Source: Nitrospira sp. CG24E
GTDB lineage: Bacteria; Nitrospirota; Nitrospiria; Nitrospirales; Nitrospiraceae
Length of the DNA stretch: 64,000 bases
Direction: 5' to 3'
NCBI GenBank assembly: GCA_002869895.2
Contig: NEWP02000021.1
Span: 110,337 to 174,336, forward strand
Shown here: positions 28,392 to 36,686 of the stretch, one piece after another
Position numbering within the stretch: position 1 is the first letter of the stretch
Layout of the letters: each line of letters begins with the position of its first letter
Notes under the pieces: model-generated
Seen by the model: only the letters and a program-made list of their open reading frames with translations
The model's database searches: none
Told to the model about the DNA's origin: nothing
Translations under genes and position numbers: made by a program

Positions 28392-30566
28392 ATGAAACTG
28401 ATTCGAACACTTCTGGATCGTCTGTCCGATAGCCTCTTTGTCTCCGTTCCGGAGATGCGCGGGCTGGCGGCCGAGCCATCCAACATTCCTCCGTTGCGTC
28501 TGGTGTCGGACAAACCCGTGCTTTCGGCGCCGGTCGATACGGCGGCCCGTCGCCCAACCAATCCGATCAGCCAGATGGATGCGCTCGACGATGCGGTCAG
28601 GCGCAGTCAAGGCTGGTTTTTATCCAGACAACATACAACAGAGGGCTATTGGGTTGCGGAGCTTGAAGCAGATACCACGTTGACGGCCGAGTATCTCATG
28701 CTGCGGCGGTTTCTTGAGCGGGTCGATCCCGAGCGGGAACGCCGGGCAGTCCATTATCTCCGCGCCATGCAGTTGCCCGATGGAGGCTGGCCGATTTTCT
28801 ACGGAGGGCCTTCAGAGATCAGCGCCTCCGTGAAGGCCTATTTTGCGTTGAAGTTGAGCGGGGTGTCGGTAGATGAGCCCTTCATGGTGCGCGCCAAGGA
28901 CTGTGTCCTCGCGAAGGGTGGAGTGGTGCAAGCGAATGTGTTTACCAAAATCGCGCTGGCGCTGTTTGACCAATACGACTGGGAAGGCGTCCCTCACATG
29001 CCGGTTGAGCTGATGCTGCTCCCGAAGGGATTCTACTTTAATATCTATGCCATTTCCTATTGGTCCCGCGCCGTTTTAGTTCCATTGCTGATTATTTTCG
29101 CACACCGCCCGGTGTGTCAGATCCCGCGGGAGCAGGGGATCGAGGAGTTGTATCTCATTCCGCGCAAGGAGATCCGTTATTGGAAGTTCCCGCCGTTCAA
29201 TAAAGACCAAAAGTGGTTCACCCCGCACAATCTCTTTGTCGCACTGGATGCGATGCTGAAGCTCTACGACCGAATGCCTCTCTTGTGGCTGCGCGAAAAA
29301 GCGGTGCATCGCACTGCGACTTGGATGTTGGAACATATTAAAGGCAGTGGTGGACTGGGGGCCATTTATCCGGCGATGAGCAATTCGATCATAGCGCTGC
29401 AGTGCTTGGGCTACCAGGTCGACGATCCTCTGGTGCGGAAAGCGCTTCACGAAATCGAAGCATTGGAAGTCTACGACAAGGCTTCGATCGGCGATCAGCG
29501 CGTCGATACGCTCCATCTTCAGCCCTGCCACTCTCCTATCTGGGATACGGCATTACTGCTGAATGCCTTGATCGAGACCGGCATGCCGCAGGATCACCCT
29601 TCCCTTCAGAAAGCGGCTGCCTATTTGGTTTCGCGCCAGACAAAAACGGTGGGAGATTGGAAGTTCTCGTCTCCCGATGCAGAACCTGGGGGCTGGTACT
29701 TCCAGTTTGAGAACGAGCTGTACCCCGATGTGGATGACTCGGCCGTGGTGTTGATGGGGCTGTCAAAAATCCAGATGTCTCAGACGACGGATTTACAGGA
29801 ATCCATCCAGCGGGGGATGAAGTGGGTTCTTGCCATGCAAGGATCCGATGGCGGGTGGGGCGCATACGACAAGGACAACAACCGCATTGTCTTCAACTAT
29901 ATCCCATTTGCCGACCACCATGCTCTGCTCGATCCGAGCACATCCGACTTGACCGGACGCTGCCTCGAGATGCTCGCGGCACTGGGCTACGACCAGACGC
30001 ATCCCGCCGTGGCGCCGGCCCTTCGGTTTCTCAAGCGTGAGCAGGAGGCAGACGGCAGTTGGTTCGGCCGGTGGGGCGTCAATTATATTTATGGAACCTG
30101 GTCCGTCCTCGCCGGTCTTCATGCGATTGGAGAGGATCTCTCGAAGCCCTATGTTCGCCGTGCGATCACCTGGCTTGAGTCGAAACAGAACCCCGATGGC
30201 GGGTGGGGCGAGTCCTGCTTGTCTTACGGCGATCCGGCATGGAGCGGAAAGGGCGATAGTACGCCTTCCCAAACGGCCTGGGCCATCATGGGGCTCATGT
30301 CGGCAGGGATGGCCGATGCCTTCAGCGTCGCTCGCGGCGTGCAGTATCTGCTCCGCCATCAAACGAAAGATGGGTCGTGGGAAGAGGTCCGCCATACAGG
30401 CACCGGATTTCCCCGGGTGTTTTATCTCCGCTACCATTGGTATTGCCAATACTTTCCCTTATGGGCCTTGGCGATGTATCGGAATCTGCGGACGCGCGGG
30501 AAGATGCGAGCTGACGAAGTACGGCAGCAGGTCCTCGCGTCCGGGTGTCATCGAGCCGATCGTTGA
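28392..30566 (+). CDS. shc: Squalene-hopene cyclase
   Basis: 724 aa. Cyclises squalene to hopene/hopanol, the first step of hopanoid synthesis, as a monotopic membrane enzyme. The protonating acid motif DVDD is at residues 446-449. Several QW repeats are visible (for example QLPDGGWPIFYG, QGSDGGWGAYDKDN, QEADGSWFGRWG, QNPDGGWGESC, QTKDGSWEEV). An N-terminal ~50 residues before the first helix look like a variable extension. Downstream a HpnG-like gene overlaps or nearly touches it, followed by an Mla-type operon, suggesting one transcription unit for hopanoid synthesis and lipid handling. Confidence 0.97.
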   Translation: MKLIRTLLDRLSDSLFVSVPEMRGLAAEPSNIPPLRLVSDKPVLSAPVDTAARRPTNPISQMDALDDAVRRSQGWFLSRQHTTEGYWVAELEADTTLTAEYLMLRRFLERVDPERERRAVHYLRAMQLPDGGWPIFYGGPSEISASVKAYFALKLSGVSVDEPFMVRAKDCVLAKGGVVQANVFTKIALALFDQYDWEGVPHMPVELMLLPKGFYFNIYAISYWSRAVLVPLLIIFAHRPVCQIPREQGIEELYLIPRKEIRYWKFPPFNKDQKWFTPHNLFVALDAMLKLYDRMPLLWLREKAVHRTATWMLEHIKGSGGLGAIYPAMSNSIIALQCLGYQVDDPLVRKALHEIEALEVYDKASIGDQRVDTLHLQPCHSPIWDTALLLNALIETGMPQDHPSLQKAAAYLVSRQTKTVGDWKFSSPDAEPGGWYFQFENELYPDVDDSAVVLMGLSKIQMSQTTDLQESIQRGMKWVLAMQGSDGGWGAYDKDNNRIVFNYIPFADHHALLDPSTSDLTGRCLEMLAALGYDQTHPAVAPALRFLKREQEADGSWFGRWGVNYIYGTWSVLAGLHAIGEDLSKPYVRRAITWLESKQNPDGGWGESCLSYGDPAWSGKGDSTPSQTAWAIMGLMSAGMADAFSVARGVQYLLRHQTKDGSWEEVRHTGTGFPRVFYLRYHWYCQYFPLWALAMYRNLRTRGKMRADEVRQQVLASGCHRADR

Positions 30567-30619
30567 ATACTCCCCCGCCGACGTCCGTTGGCGTGGAGCA
30601 TCTCTCCTCAGGATCTACG

Positions 30620-31390
30620 GTGAATCCCATCGCTATCTTCGCTGCAACTCGCTGGGAACTCCAGGCCGTTCGTCGTGCGCTCGCGACGGATCATACTGCA
30701 ACCATTGCCGGAGTCCGCTGCCATATCGGGCAGAGAGGGAGTCGCAGCTATTGGCTCATTCAAACCGGTGTCGGTCCCGTTGCAGCAGCAGCTGTTGCTG
30801 CAAAAGTTCTGAAGGCACAGGCCATGTCGCTGGTCATGTCGACGGGATTCGCCTGCGCCCTCGTTCCGGCTCAGGTGGGAGACCTCCTCATCGGGACATC
30901 GGTGTCTTCCGTGCAGGCTGAAGGAGACTGGACCATGGGCGCCAACCCTGTGTTGTGCGATGAGACGGCACGGGCAGGCCTTCTCGTTGCAGCGCAGGAT
31001 GCGGGGTTGGTTGCACGGGTCGGAACCTTCGTGTCATCGGAGACCGTGGTCTGTCAGGCAGAGGGAAAGCGTAGGCTACAATGGCTGACCGGTGCGACAG
31101 GGCTGGATATGGAAAGTGCGGCGCTGGCGGCGGTCGCTCAGGAACAGGGCCTGCCTATGGTGATTGTGCGGACCGTCTCCGATTTGGTGGACGAGGATCT
31201 CCCTCTTGACTTCAACCTCTTTCTCAGGCCCACTGGCTGGGTCAAGGGTATGCAGGAGCTGATCGGCCACCCTTCCAGCTTCGCGGGGCTGAATCGGCTG
31301 CGAAAGCAGAGCCAGGTGGCGGCGGATCGATTGACGGAATGGTTTCAGTTCCTTGCGGAGACCGATAGGGAATCTCTTCTGTCCAGATAA
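30620..31390 (+). CDS. hpnG: HpnG-like hopanoid nucleoside phosphorylase
   Basis: About 256 aa. Resembles the PNP/MTAN superfamily: IAIFAATRWELQAVRRAL, LIQTGVGPVAAAAVAAKVL, STGFACALVPAQVGDLLIG and GLDMESAALAAVAQEQGLP with the Glu-Ser pair contacting the ribose, then VRTVSDLVDEDLP. In hopanoid producers HpnG releases adenine from adenosylhopane to give (phospho)ribosylhopane, and HpnH makes its substrate. hpnH is present at 40692. The start is unsure: GTG 30620 begins the fold directly, while GTG 30545 would overlap the end of shc and add 25 unconvincing residues. Role assigned from fold plus adjacency to shc. Confidence 0.85.
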   Translation: MNPIAIFAATRWELQAVRRALATDHTATIAGVRCHIGQRGSRSYWLIQTGVGPVAAAAVAAKVLKAQAMSLVMSTGFACALVPAQVGDLLIGTSVSSVQAEGDWTMGANPVLCDETARAGLLVAAQDAGLVARVGTFVSSETVVCQAEGKRRLQWLTGATGLDMESAALAAVAQEQGLPMVIVRTVSDLVDEDLPLDFNLFLRPTGWVKGMQELIGHPSSFAGLNRLRKQSQVAADRLTEWFQFLAETDRESLLSR

Positions 31391-31404
31391 CCGATGAGTA
31401 ACCA

Positions 31405-32175
31405 ATGACAAACGTAATTGAACAGTTGGGACAGTGGGCCGTCGGTCGTGTGCGGGAGATGGGCCGCATGCTGTTGTTTCTGTTGTCGGCTTTTGCCTGG
31501 CTGGTGAGGCCTCCGTTCCGATTCCATCAGTTTATGAAACAGCTCCACTTTATCGGATACAAGTCCGTGTTTGTCGTCGTGCTCACTGCAGGGTTTACGG
31601 GGATGGTGTTGGCGCTTCAAGGCTACTACAGCTTGCGGAAATTTGGCTCCGAAGGGCTGCTGGGCTCCGCAGTGGCGTTGAGCATGATCCGGGAATTGGG
31701 GCCGGTGTTGGCAGCATTGATGGTGACGGCACGCGCCGGATCCGCTATGACCGCGGAAATCGGCATCATGCGGATTACGGAACAGGTCGATGCGCTGGAT
31801 ACCATGGCCATCAATCCGATGCAATATTTGGTTGCGCCAAAATTGGTGGGAGGGTTGATCGGGGTGCCGCTGCTCGTCGCTTTGTTCGATGTGGTCGGTA
31901 TTTACGGAGGCTCCCTTGTCGGAGTGGACCTATTGGGTGTGAGCGAAGGGGCCTATTGGAACTCGATGGAATCGGCCGTGGAATGGAAAGACGTGTACGG
32001 CGGTATTCTGAAGTCGGTCAGCTTCGGGCTGATCGTCAGTTGGGTCTGTTGTTATAAAGGGTTCTACACAAGGCAAAGCGCTGAGGGACTTGGGCGTGCG
32101 ACGACGGAAGCGGTGGTTCTCTCGTCGGTGCTCATCCTCGTATGCGACTATTTCCTGACCTCGGTGCTGCTCTAG
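31405..32175 (+). CDS. mlaE: MlaE-family ABC transporter permease
   Basis: 256 aa. Inner-membrane permease of the Mla/Ttg2 type, moving phospholipids or other hydrophobic molecules across the envelope. About five TM helices with family segments KSVFVVVLTAGFTGMVLALQ, SMIRELGPVLAALMVTARAG, MTAEIGIMRITEQVDALD and PKLVGGLIGVPLLVALFDVV. It starts 15 bp after the HpnG-like gene and is followed by ATPase, MCE and periplasmic carrier genes, a complete inner-membrane Mla set. In this location hopanoids are a possible cargo, an inference from gene order. Confidence 0.95.
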   Translation: MTNVIEQLGQWAVGRVREMGRMLLFLLSAFAWLVRPPFRFHQFMKQLHFIGYKSVFVVVLTAGFTGMVLALQGYYSLRKFGSEGLLGSAVALSMIRELGPVLAALMVTARAGSAMTAEIGIMRITEQVDALDTMAINPMQYLVAPKLVGGLIGVPLLVALFDVVGIYGGSLVGVDLLGVSEGAYWNSMESAVEWKDVYGGILKSVSFGLIVSWVCCYKGFYTRQSAEGLGRATTEAVVLSSVLILVCDYFLTSVLL

Positions 32176-32276
32176 AAAATGGTCAATGGTCAATGGTTAA
32201 TGGGTTCGAATCCGACGGGGATCTTGTTCCGTCGCTACCATCACCCATTTACCATAAACCATGGGCTTTGTCGCAG

Positions 32277-33032
32277 ATGATCAGGCTGGTCGGGGTCGAA
32301 AAAAAACTTGGTGGGCAGCCGGTGCTGCAGGGGGTCGATCTTTCGATCCCAGTCGGCAAACTTACGACCATTATCGGCCGCAGCGGAGAGGGAAAGAGCG
32401 TGCTTCTCAAACGCATGATCGGGCTTCTGCAGCCTGATCGCGGCGAGGTGTGGGTCGGCGACGTGGAAATATCCCGCCTGTCTGGGACGCGCTTAAACGA
32501 TGTGCGCAAACGGTTCGCGATGCTCTTTCAAGGCGCCGCCCTGTTCGACTCCCTCTCGGTGTTCGAGAATGTGGCCTTCCCATTGCGGGAGAAGTTGCGC
32601 ATGAAAGGACCGGGAGTGACGAAGCGGGTTGAGGAGAAGCTGGCGGAAGTCGGATTGGCGGGGATGGGACACAAGTTTCCCGCCGAGTTGAGCGGCGGCA
32701 TGAGAAAGCGGGCTGGATTGGCGCGCGCGTTGGTCATGGAGCCGGAGATCATTCTTTTCGACGAACCCACGACCGGGCTGGATCCTTTGATGGCGAAATC
32801 GATTCACGATTTGATTGTCACCATGCAGCAGCGGTTCGGCTTTACCGCGATCATGGTCAGCCATGAAATTCCGGAGATCTTCGGAATTTCCGATTGGGTG
32901 GCGATGCTTCGGAAAGGTAAGATTGCGTTGATGGCCACGGCCACAGAGTTCCAGCGGACGACCGATCCGGAGATTCGCGAATTCATTTCAGTCGGTGGAA
33001 CTGTAGCGTTGCCCGGTTCGCTCGCTGGGTGA
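32277..33032 (+). CDS. mlaF: MlaF-family ABC transporter ATP-binding protein
   Basis: About 252 aa from ATG 32277 (TTG 32268 also possible); the longer frame from 32142 overlaps mlaE and reads through a hairpin repeat, so it is rejected. Walker A IIGRSGEGKSVLLKRM, Q-loop MLFQGAALFDSLSVFENVAF, signature AELSGGMRKRAGLARAL, Walker B PEIILFDEPTTGLDP and the switch His in MVSHEIPE. Powers the MlaE permease encoded upstream. Confidence 0.95.
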   Translation: MIRLVGVEKKLGGQPVLQGVDLSIPVGKLTTIIGRSGEGKSVLLKRMIGLLQPDRGEVWVGDVEISRLSGTRLNDVRKRFAMLFQGAALFDSLSVFENVAFPLREKLRMKGPGVTKRVEEKLAEVGLAGMGHKFPAELSGGMRKRAGLARALVMEPEIILFDEPTTGLDPLMAKSIHDLIVTMQQRFGFTAIMVSHEIPEIFGISDWVAMLRKGKIALMATATEFQRTTDPEIREFISVGGTVALPGSLAG

Positions 33033-33048
33033 GGGAGGAGCACCGAAG

Positions 33049-33492
33049 ATGGAAAAAACCAAGTTGGAGATGGTGGTCGGCGTGTTCGTGCTCGTCGGCG
33101 TCTTGTGCCTCGCGTATCTGTCGATCAAGCTCGGGAAACTCGAGATGATCGGCGGCGATGTTTACGAAGTCGAGGCGCAGTTCAACAGCGCCTCGGGACT
33201 CAAACCTGGCTCCACCATTGAAATCGCCGGCGTCGAGGTCGGCCGGGTTCGAGGGATTACACTCGTCGAGGACCGTGCAAAGGTGAAGTTGGCGGTCAAT
33301 AAGACGGTGAAGCTCTATACCGACACCTTTGCTTCCATCAAGACGCGGGGCATCATCGGAGAAAAATTTTTGGCTCTGGCGCCGGGAGGGGGTGGCGATA
33401 CGCTCAAACCGGGAGATATGATACGCGACACTGAGTCGGGCCTCGATCTTGAGGAGTTGGTGAGTCAATATGTGCATGGCAAAGTAAACTGA
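33049..33492 (+). CDS. mlaD: MlaD-family MCE domain protein
   Basis: 147 aa. One N-terminal membrane anchor (LEMVVGVFVLVGVLCLAYLS) and one MCE domain (YEVEAQFNSASGLKPGSTIE, IAGVEVGRVRGITL, IKTRGIIGEKFLALAPGG). MlaD forms a hexameric ring on the periplasmic side of MlaFE that threads lipids. AGGAG precedes ATG 33049. Length is normal for a single-MCE MlaD. Confidence 0.95.
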   Translation: MEKTKLEMVVGVFVLVGVLCLAYLSIKLGKLEMIGGDVYEVEAQFNSASGLKPGSTIEIAGVEVGRVRGITLVEDRAKVKLAVNKTVKLYTDTFASIKTRGIIGEKFLALAPGGGGDTLKPGDMIRDTESGLDLEELVSQYVHGKVN

Positions 33493-33500
33493 CCTAACGA

Positions 33501-33570
33501 GTTTGTTTGGTTGATTTGGTTGAACGAAACTAACCAGGTGAACAAAACAACCCAAATCAACCAAACAAAC
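33501..33570. repeat. G/T-arm and A/C-arm hairpin repeat, copy 2
   Basis: gtttgtttggttgatttggt (33501-33520) pairs almost perfectly with aaatcaaccaaacaaac (33554-33570) plus flanking bases. It sits between mlaD and mlaC inside the operon and is the best-preserved member. Confidence 0.75.
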
Positions 33571-33610
33571 TAAATAGACCGAATAACATTTTGGTACAGA
33601 TGGAGGAGAC

Positions 33611-34261
33611 ATGGAGATCAAGGGATCTGCCGCGACGCAAGCGCAGCGATGGAGTTGGGGCAGCGTCGTAAGCGGAATGGTCGGTCTGCTGTTGCTTGGC
33701 GTGGTTGCGGTTCAGCCGGCAACGGCTGGTGGCGCGACGGATGCCATGAAACACACCATCGACGAGGTGCTCACTACCATTCGGGACAAGGAGCTCAAAC
33801 AGTCCGGGAAAGCTGAAGAGCGCCGGCAGAAGTTGGAGCAGATTGTCGGAGACCGGTTCGACTATCAGGAAATGTCGAGGCGATCGCTGGGCGCTCCCTG
33901 GAGTACCTTATCCGACAAGGACAAACAAGAATTCGTCGCGCTATTTCAGACGCTCTTGACCAATTCATATGCCGACAAGATCGAGTCCTACTCGGGAGAA
34001 GGTGTGAAGTATATCAATGAACGGACTGAGAATGACTATGCAGAAGTCAGGACCAAGGTGCTCACCGGCAAGGTCGAAATTCCGCTCGACTACCGTTTGC
34101 TCAACAAGGGCGGTGATTGGCGTGTATATGACGTGGTGGTGGACGGTGTCAGTTTAGTCAATAATTACCGGGGGCAGTTTTCAAAGATCCTCCGGTCTTC
34201 AAGCTATGCCGACCTGGTCGATCAGCTTCGCAAGAAGTCCGATAAGATCAAAGCACAATAA
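33611..34261 (+). CDS. mlaC: MlaC/Ttg2D-family periplasmic lipid carrier
   Basis: 216 aa. Starts with a hydrophobic export signal (VVSGMVGLLLLGVVAVQPAT ending AGG). The mature part fits MlaC: HTIDEVLTTIRDKELKQSG, IVGDRFDYQEMSRRSLGAPW, LFQTLLTNSYADKIESYSGE, DYRLLNKGGDWRVYDVVVDG and SLVNNYRGQFSKIL. It shuttles lipids between the inner-membrane Mla complex and the outer membrane. A conspicuous hairpin repeat separates it from mlaD. ATG 33611 follows GGAGGAG. Confidence 0.95.
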   Translation: MEIKGSAATQAQRWSWGSVVSGMVGLLLLGVVAVQPATAGGATDAMKHTIDEVLTTIRDKELKQSGKAEERRQKLEQIVGDRFDYQEMSRRSLGAPWSTLSDKDKQEFVALFQTLLTNSYADKIESYSGEGVKYINERTENDYAEVRTKVLTGKVEIPLDYRLLNKGGDWRVYDVVVDGVSLVNNYRGQFSKILRSSSYADLVDQLRKKSDKIKAQ

Positions 34262-34278
34262 CCCTCTCCAGGAATTTC

Positions 34279-35481
34279 ATGACACGACTGCGCGGCCTCG
34301 TCGCCGTTGTCATCCTGTTTCTTACGGCGAGCGCTGTTGTGTTGCCGGGCTATGCGCTGGCCGGTGTTGAATACTTCCCGATTCCATCCGTATCGACCAG
34401 CAAAAATGACGGAAACGATGTCGGGTTGATCGTCCCGGTTCTGATCAGCGACCCTGACGGGGAGCTCAAATATCTCATTGCTCCGATGATCATCCGCAAT
34501 TCCATCGTTGGAACCCGCGGGGCGCTCAATATATTTCGCTACGACCCGGGCGGGCGTGAAATGAGGTTTACCGGGTCCTTCACAGAGGAGATCGAGCGAA
34601 AAGTGGTATTCAGTTACGCCGATCCGGCTTTCAGCCAGGGACGCTACTCGTTGAATTTTGGCGCGTCGTTCTTTAAAAATGCCACGCCTCGGTTTTTCGG
34701 ACTAGGGCAAGAGACAGCGCTACCGGAGCAAACGAATTACACTGCGCGAGAAGGGCGGCTGAACTGGCGCTTCGGGATCTACTTGAACGAAGTCACCCAG
34801 ATTGCCGTCGGCCAGCGGCTCCGCGACGTGCGCCTGCAAAAGGGCGCGACGGATCTTCCCTTTACCGTGGACCGTTTCCCTACGGTGGATGGGGTGCAGG
34901 GAGAGTCGATCATTCTCGGACATAGGGCGACGTTTTATTACGATACGCGGGACAGCCTTGTCTCGCCGACCGACGGGATGGCCGTGACCGCCTATGCGGA
35001 GGTGAATCAAAATATCCGCAACGGCAGTCATCCCATCTATTCCCGCTATGGGCTCGAGGTCAAGAAGCTGTTCCCGAGTGAATCGAAACGCGCCATTCTC
35101 ATCGTTCGGGCTGACCTGCAGGCGACGATCGGGACGGAGGTGCCGTTTTTCGAGCAAAGTTCGTTGGGCGGGCAAAACAACCTTCGCGGATTCGGGGTCG
35201 ATCGTTTTATCGACAAGCATCTCGTTTCAGCGAGTATCGAACAGAGAATCCACCTGGCACGAACGAAGATTGCGGGGGTGACGGCGGATTTTGAGATTGC
35301 GCCGTTTTTGGATACGGGGCAGGTCTTCAATAGTTTCAGAGACGTGAGCTTTAGGGACTATCGGGTCACCCCTGGTATCGGATTCCGCGGGCTGGTCAAA
35401 CCCAATGTCGTCGGACGCATCGACTACGGCTACAGCCGAGAAGGGGGTGCGGTCTTTGCGGGGCTGGATTTTCCATACTGA
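34279..35481 (+). CDS. Omp85/BamA-TamA-like outer membrane beta-barrel protein
   Basis: 400 aa. Signal peptide at the N-terminus, then alternating beta strands and C-terminal VGRIDYGYSREGGAVFAGLDFPY, ending in an aromatic residue as outer-membrane barrels do. The segment SSLGGQNNLRGFG is the conserved GG.. .LRGF motif of the Omp85 surface-antigen barrel. No POTRA domains fit in the length, so this is a barrel-only member. Located 17 bp after mlaC, it may be the outer-membrane end of the lipid route; this is inference. Confidence 0.85.
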   Translation: MTRLRGLVAVVILFLTASAVVLPGYALAGVEYFPIPSVSTSKNDGNDVGLIVPVLISDPDGELKYLIAPMIIRNSIVGTRGALNIFRYDPGGREMRFTGSFTEEIERKVVFSYADPAFSQGRYSLNFGASFFKNATPRFFGLGQETALPEQTNYTAREGRLNWRFGIYLNEVTQIAVGQRLRDVRLQKGATDLPFTVDRFPTVDGVQGESIILGHRATFYYDTRDSLVSPTDGMAVTAYAEVNQNIRNGSHPIYSRYGLEVKKLFPSESKRAILIVRADLQATIGTEVPFFEQSSLGGQNNLRGFGVDRFIDKHLVSASIEQRIHLARTKIAGVTADFEIAPFLDTGQVFNSFRDVSFRDYRVTPGIGFRGLVKPNVVGRIDYGYSREGGAVFAGLDFPY

Positions 35482-35501
35482 TTTGCCGAGGAGCTACTGT
35501 T

Positions 35502-36512
35502 TTGGGACGCATGTTACTCGGTTTGGGGTTGCTCGCAGGACTCCTCATTGTTGTCTGTGCCCAGCCCTCGCCGGTTAAAGCAGAGGGGTTCGGCCCATTC
35601 CCTGTCAGAAACTTCCAGCCCCTCCAACAGCTGGCCATGAGCATGCCGGGGGATCGTGCTGCTGTGTTGAAGCAGGGAGTGGTGGATGTTCGGGTCGAAC
35701 TTGCGGAGACCGCCAGTGTTTTTAATGATGTCGGATCCCAGGCCAACGTGACGATGAAATTCGAGACCCTGCGATCCGGTGTATTTCTTCGCTATGGGGC
35801 AACAGAGCGGTGGGAGCTCGCTTTGGAAGTTCCCACCCTCTATCGCAATCGTGGGTTCATGGATGGTCCCATCAAAGCAGTGGAGGGGGCAACGACTGGC
35901 GTGGCGCCGGCCCGAGACGCATTGGCCAACACAGATTATGCTTTCAACATTTCACGCGGCGGACGCACCATTGCGAGCGGGCGGGAAGGAGTTGTCGGAT
36001 TGGGGGACAGCACAGTGATGAGCAAGTATCAATTGTTGCAAGAGGCGGCATGGATGCCGACTCTGTCTATCCGTACGGCGTTGAAATTGCCCACGGGGGA
36101 CCGAAGCCAATTCTACGGGAGCGGCAGTCCGGATTTCGGGTTGGGGTTGGCGGCTGAAAAAGGGTTCGGCGGCCGCTGGGTCGTCTATGGCAACCTCAAC
36201 GGAGTGGTTCCGACCGGCCGTATCGCGGGGCAGGCACTCCATCCGACGATATCGGGGCTTCTCGCAGTGGAATATCTCTGGTCGGACAATCTTTCCTTCA
36301 CAACACAGCTGGATTACTATTCCTCGCCATTTCATGGTGTGGGCATAAAGGAGCTGGATAAGGGTGTAGTGGAGTCGGTGTTGGGGTTCAGTTACCGTTT
36401 CACCCAACGGTTTCTGTGGCAAGGTTACATGGTCGAAAATCTTGACTTCATCAGGGGGAGCGCAGCAGACTTCACACTCTCGACCCTGTTGACCTATCGA
36501 TTTGAGGCATGA
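35502..36512 (+). CDS. DUF3187-like outer membrane protein
   Basis: 336 aa. Signal peptide (LLGLGLLAGLLIVVCAQPSP), then GFGPFPVRNFQPLQQLAMSM, the opening typical of DUF3187 proteins. The rest alternates beta strands such as ERWELALEVPTLYRN and ALKLPTGDRSQFYGSGSPDF, suggesting an outer-membrane barrel. The likely start is TTG 35502 after GAGGAG; ATG 35511 is possible. It follows the Omp85-like gene by 20 bp and likely closes the shc-mla operon. Function unknown. Confidence 0.75.
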   Translation: MGRMLLGLGLLAGLLIVVCAQPSPVKAEGFGPFPVRNFQPLQQLAMSMPGDRAAVLKQGVVDVRVELAETASVFNDVGSQANVTMKFETLRSGVFLRYGATERWELALEVPTLYRNRGFMDGPIKAVEGATTGVAPARDALANTDYAFNISRGGRTIASGREGVVGLGDSTVMSKYQLLQEAAWMPTLSIRTALKLPTGDRSQFYGSGSPDFGLGLAAEKGFGGRWVVYGNLNGVVPTGRIAGQALHPTISGLLAVEYLWSDNLSFTTQLDYYSSPFHGVGIKELDKGVVESVLGFSYRFTQRFLWQGYMVENLDFIRGSAADFTLSTLLTYRFEA

Positions 36513-36686
36513 GCGGCGCGGGAGGCTCGGCGGTGAGAGGGGCTAACACCTTGACAACATGGAACTCACATGTGAAACTCACCCCTGCGGGCTCCAAACT
36601 GCCACACCGCAGTGCCGTGGCCATCAGGGCCTAGTTCGTTGCTACAGATGTACATGTGTAGGTATTGATGCAAAGGAGCATCTGCT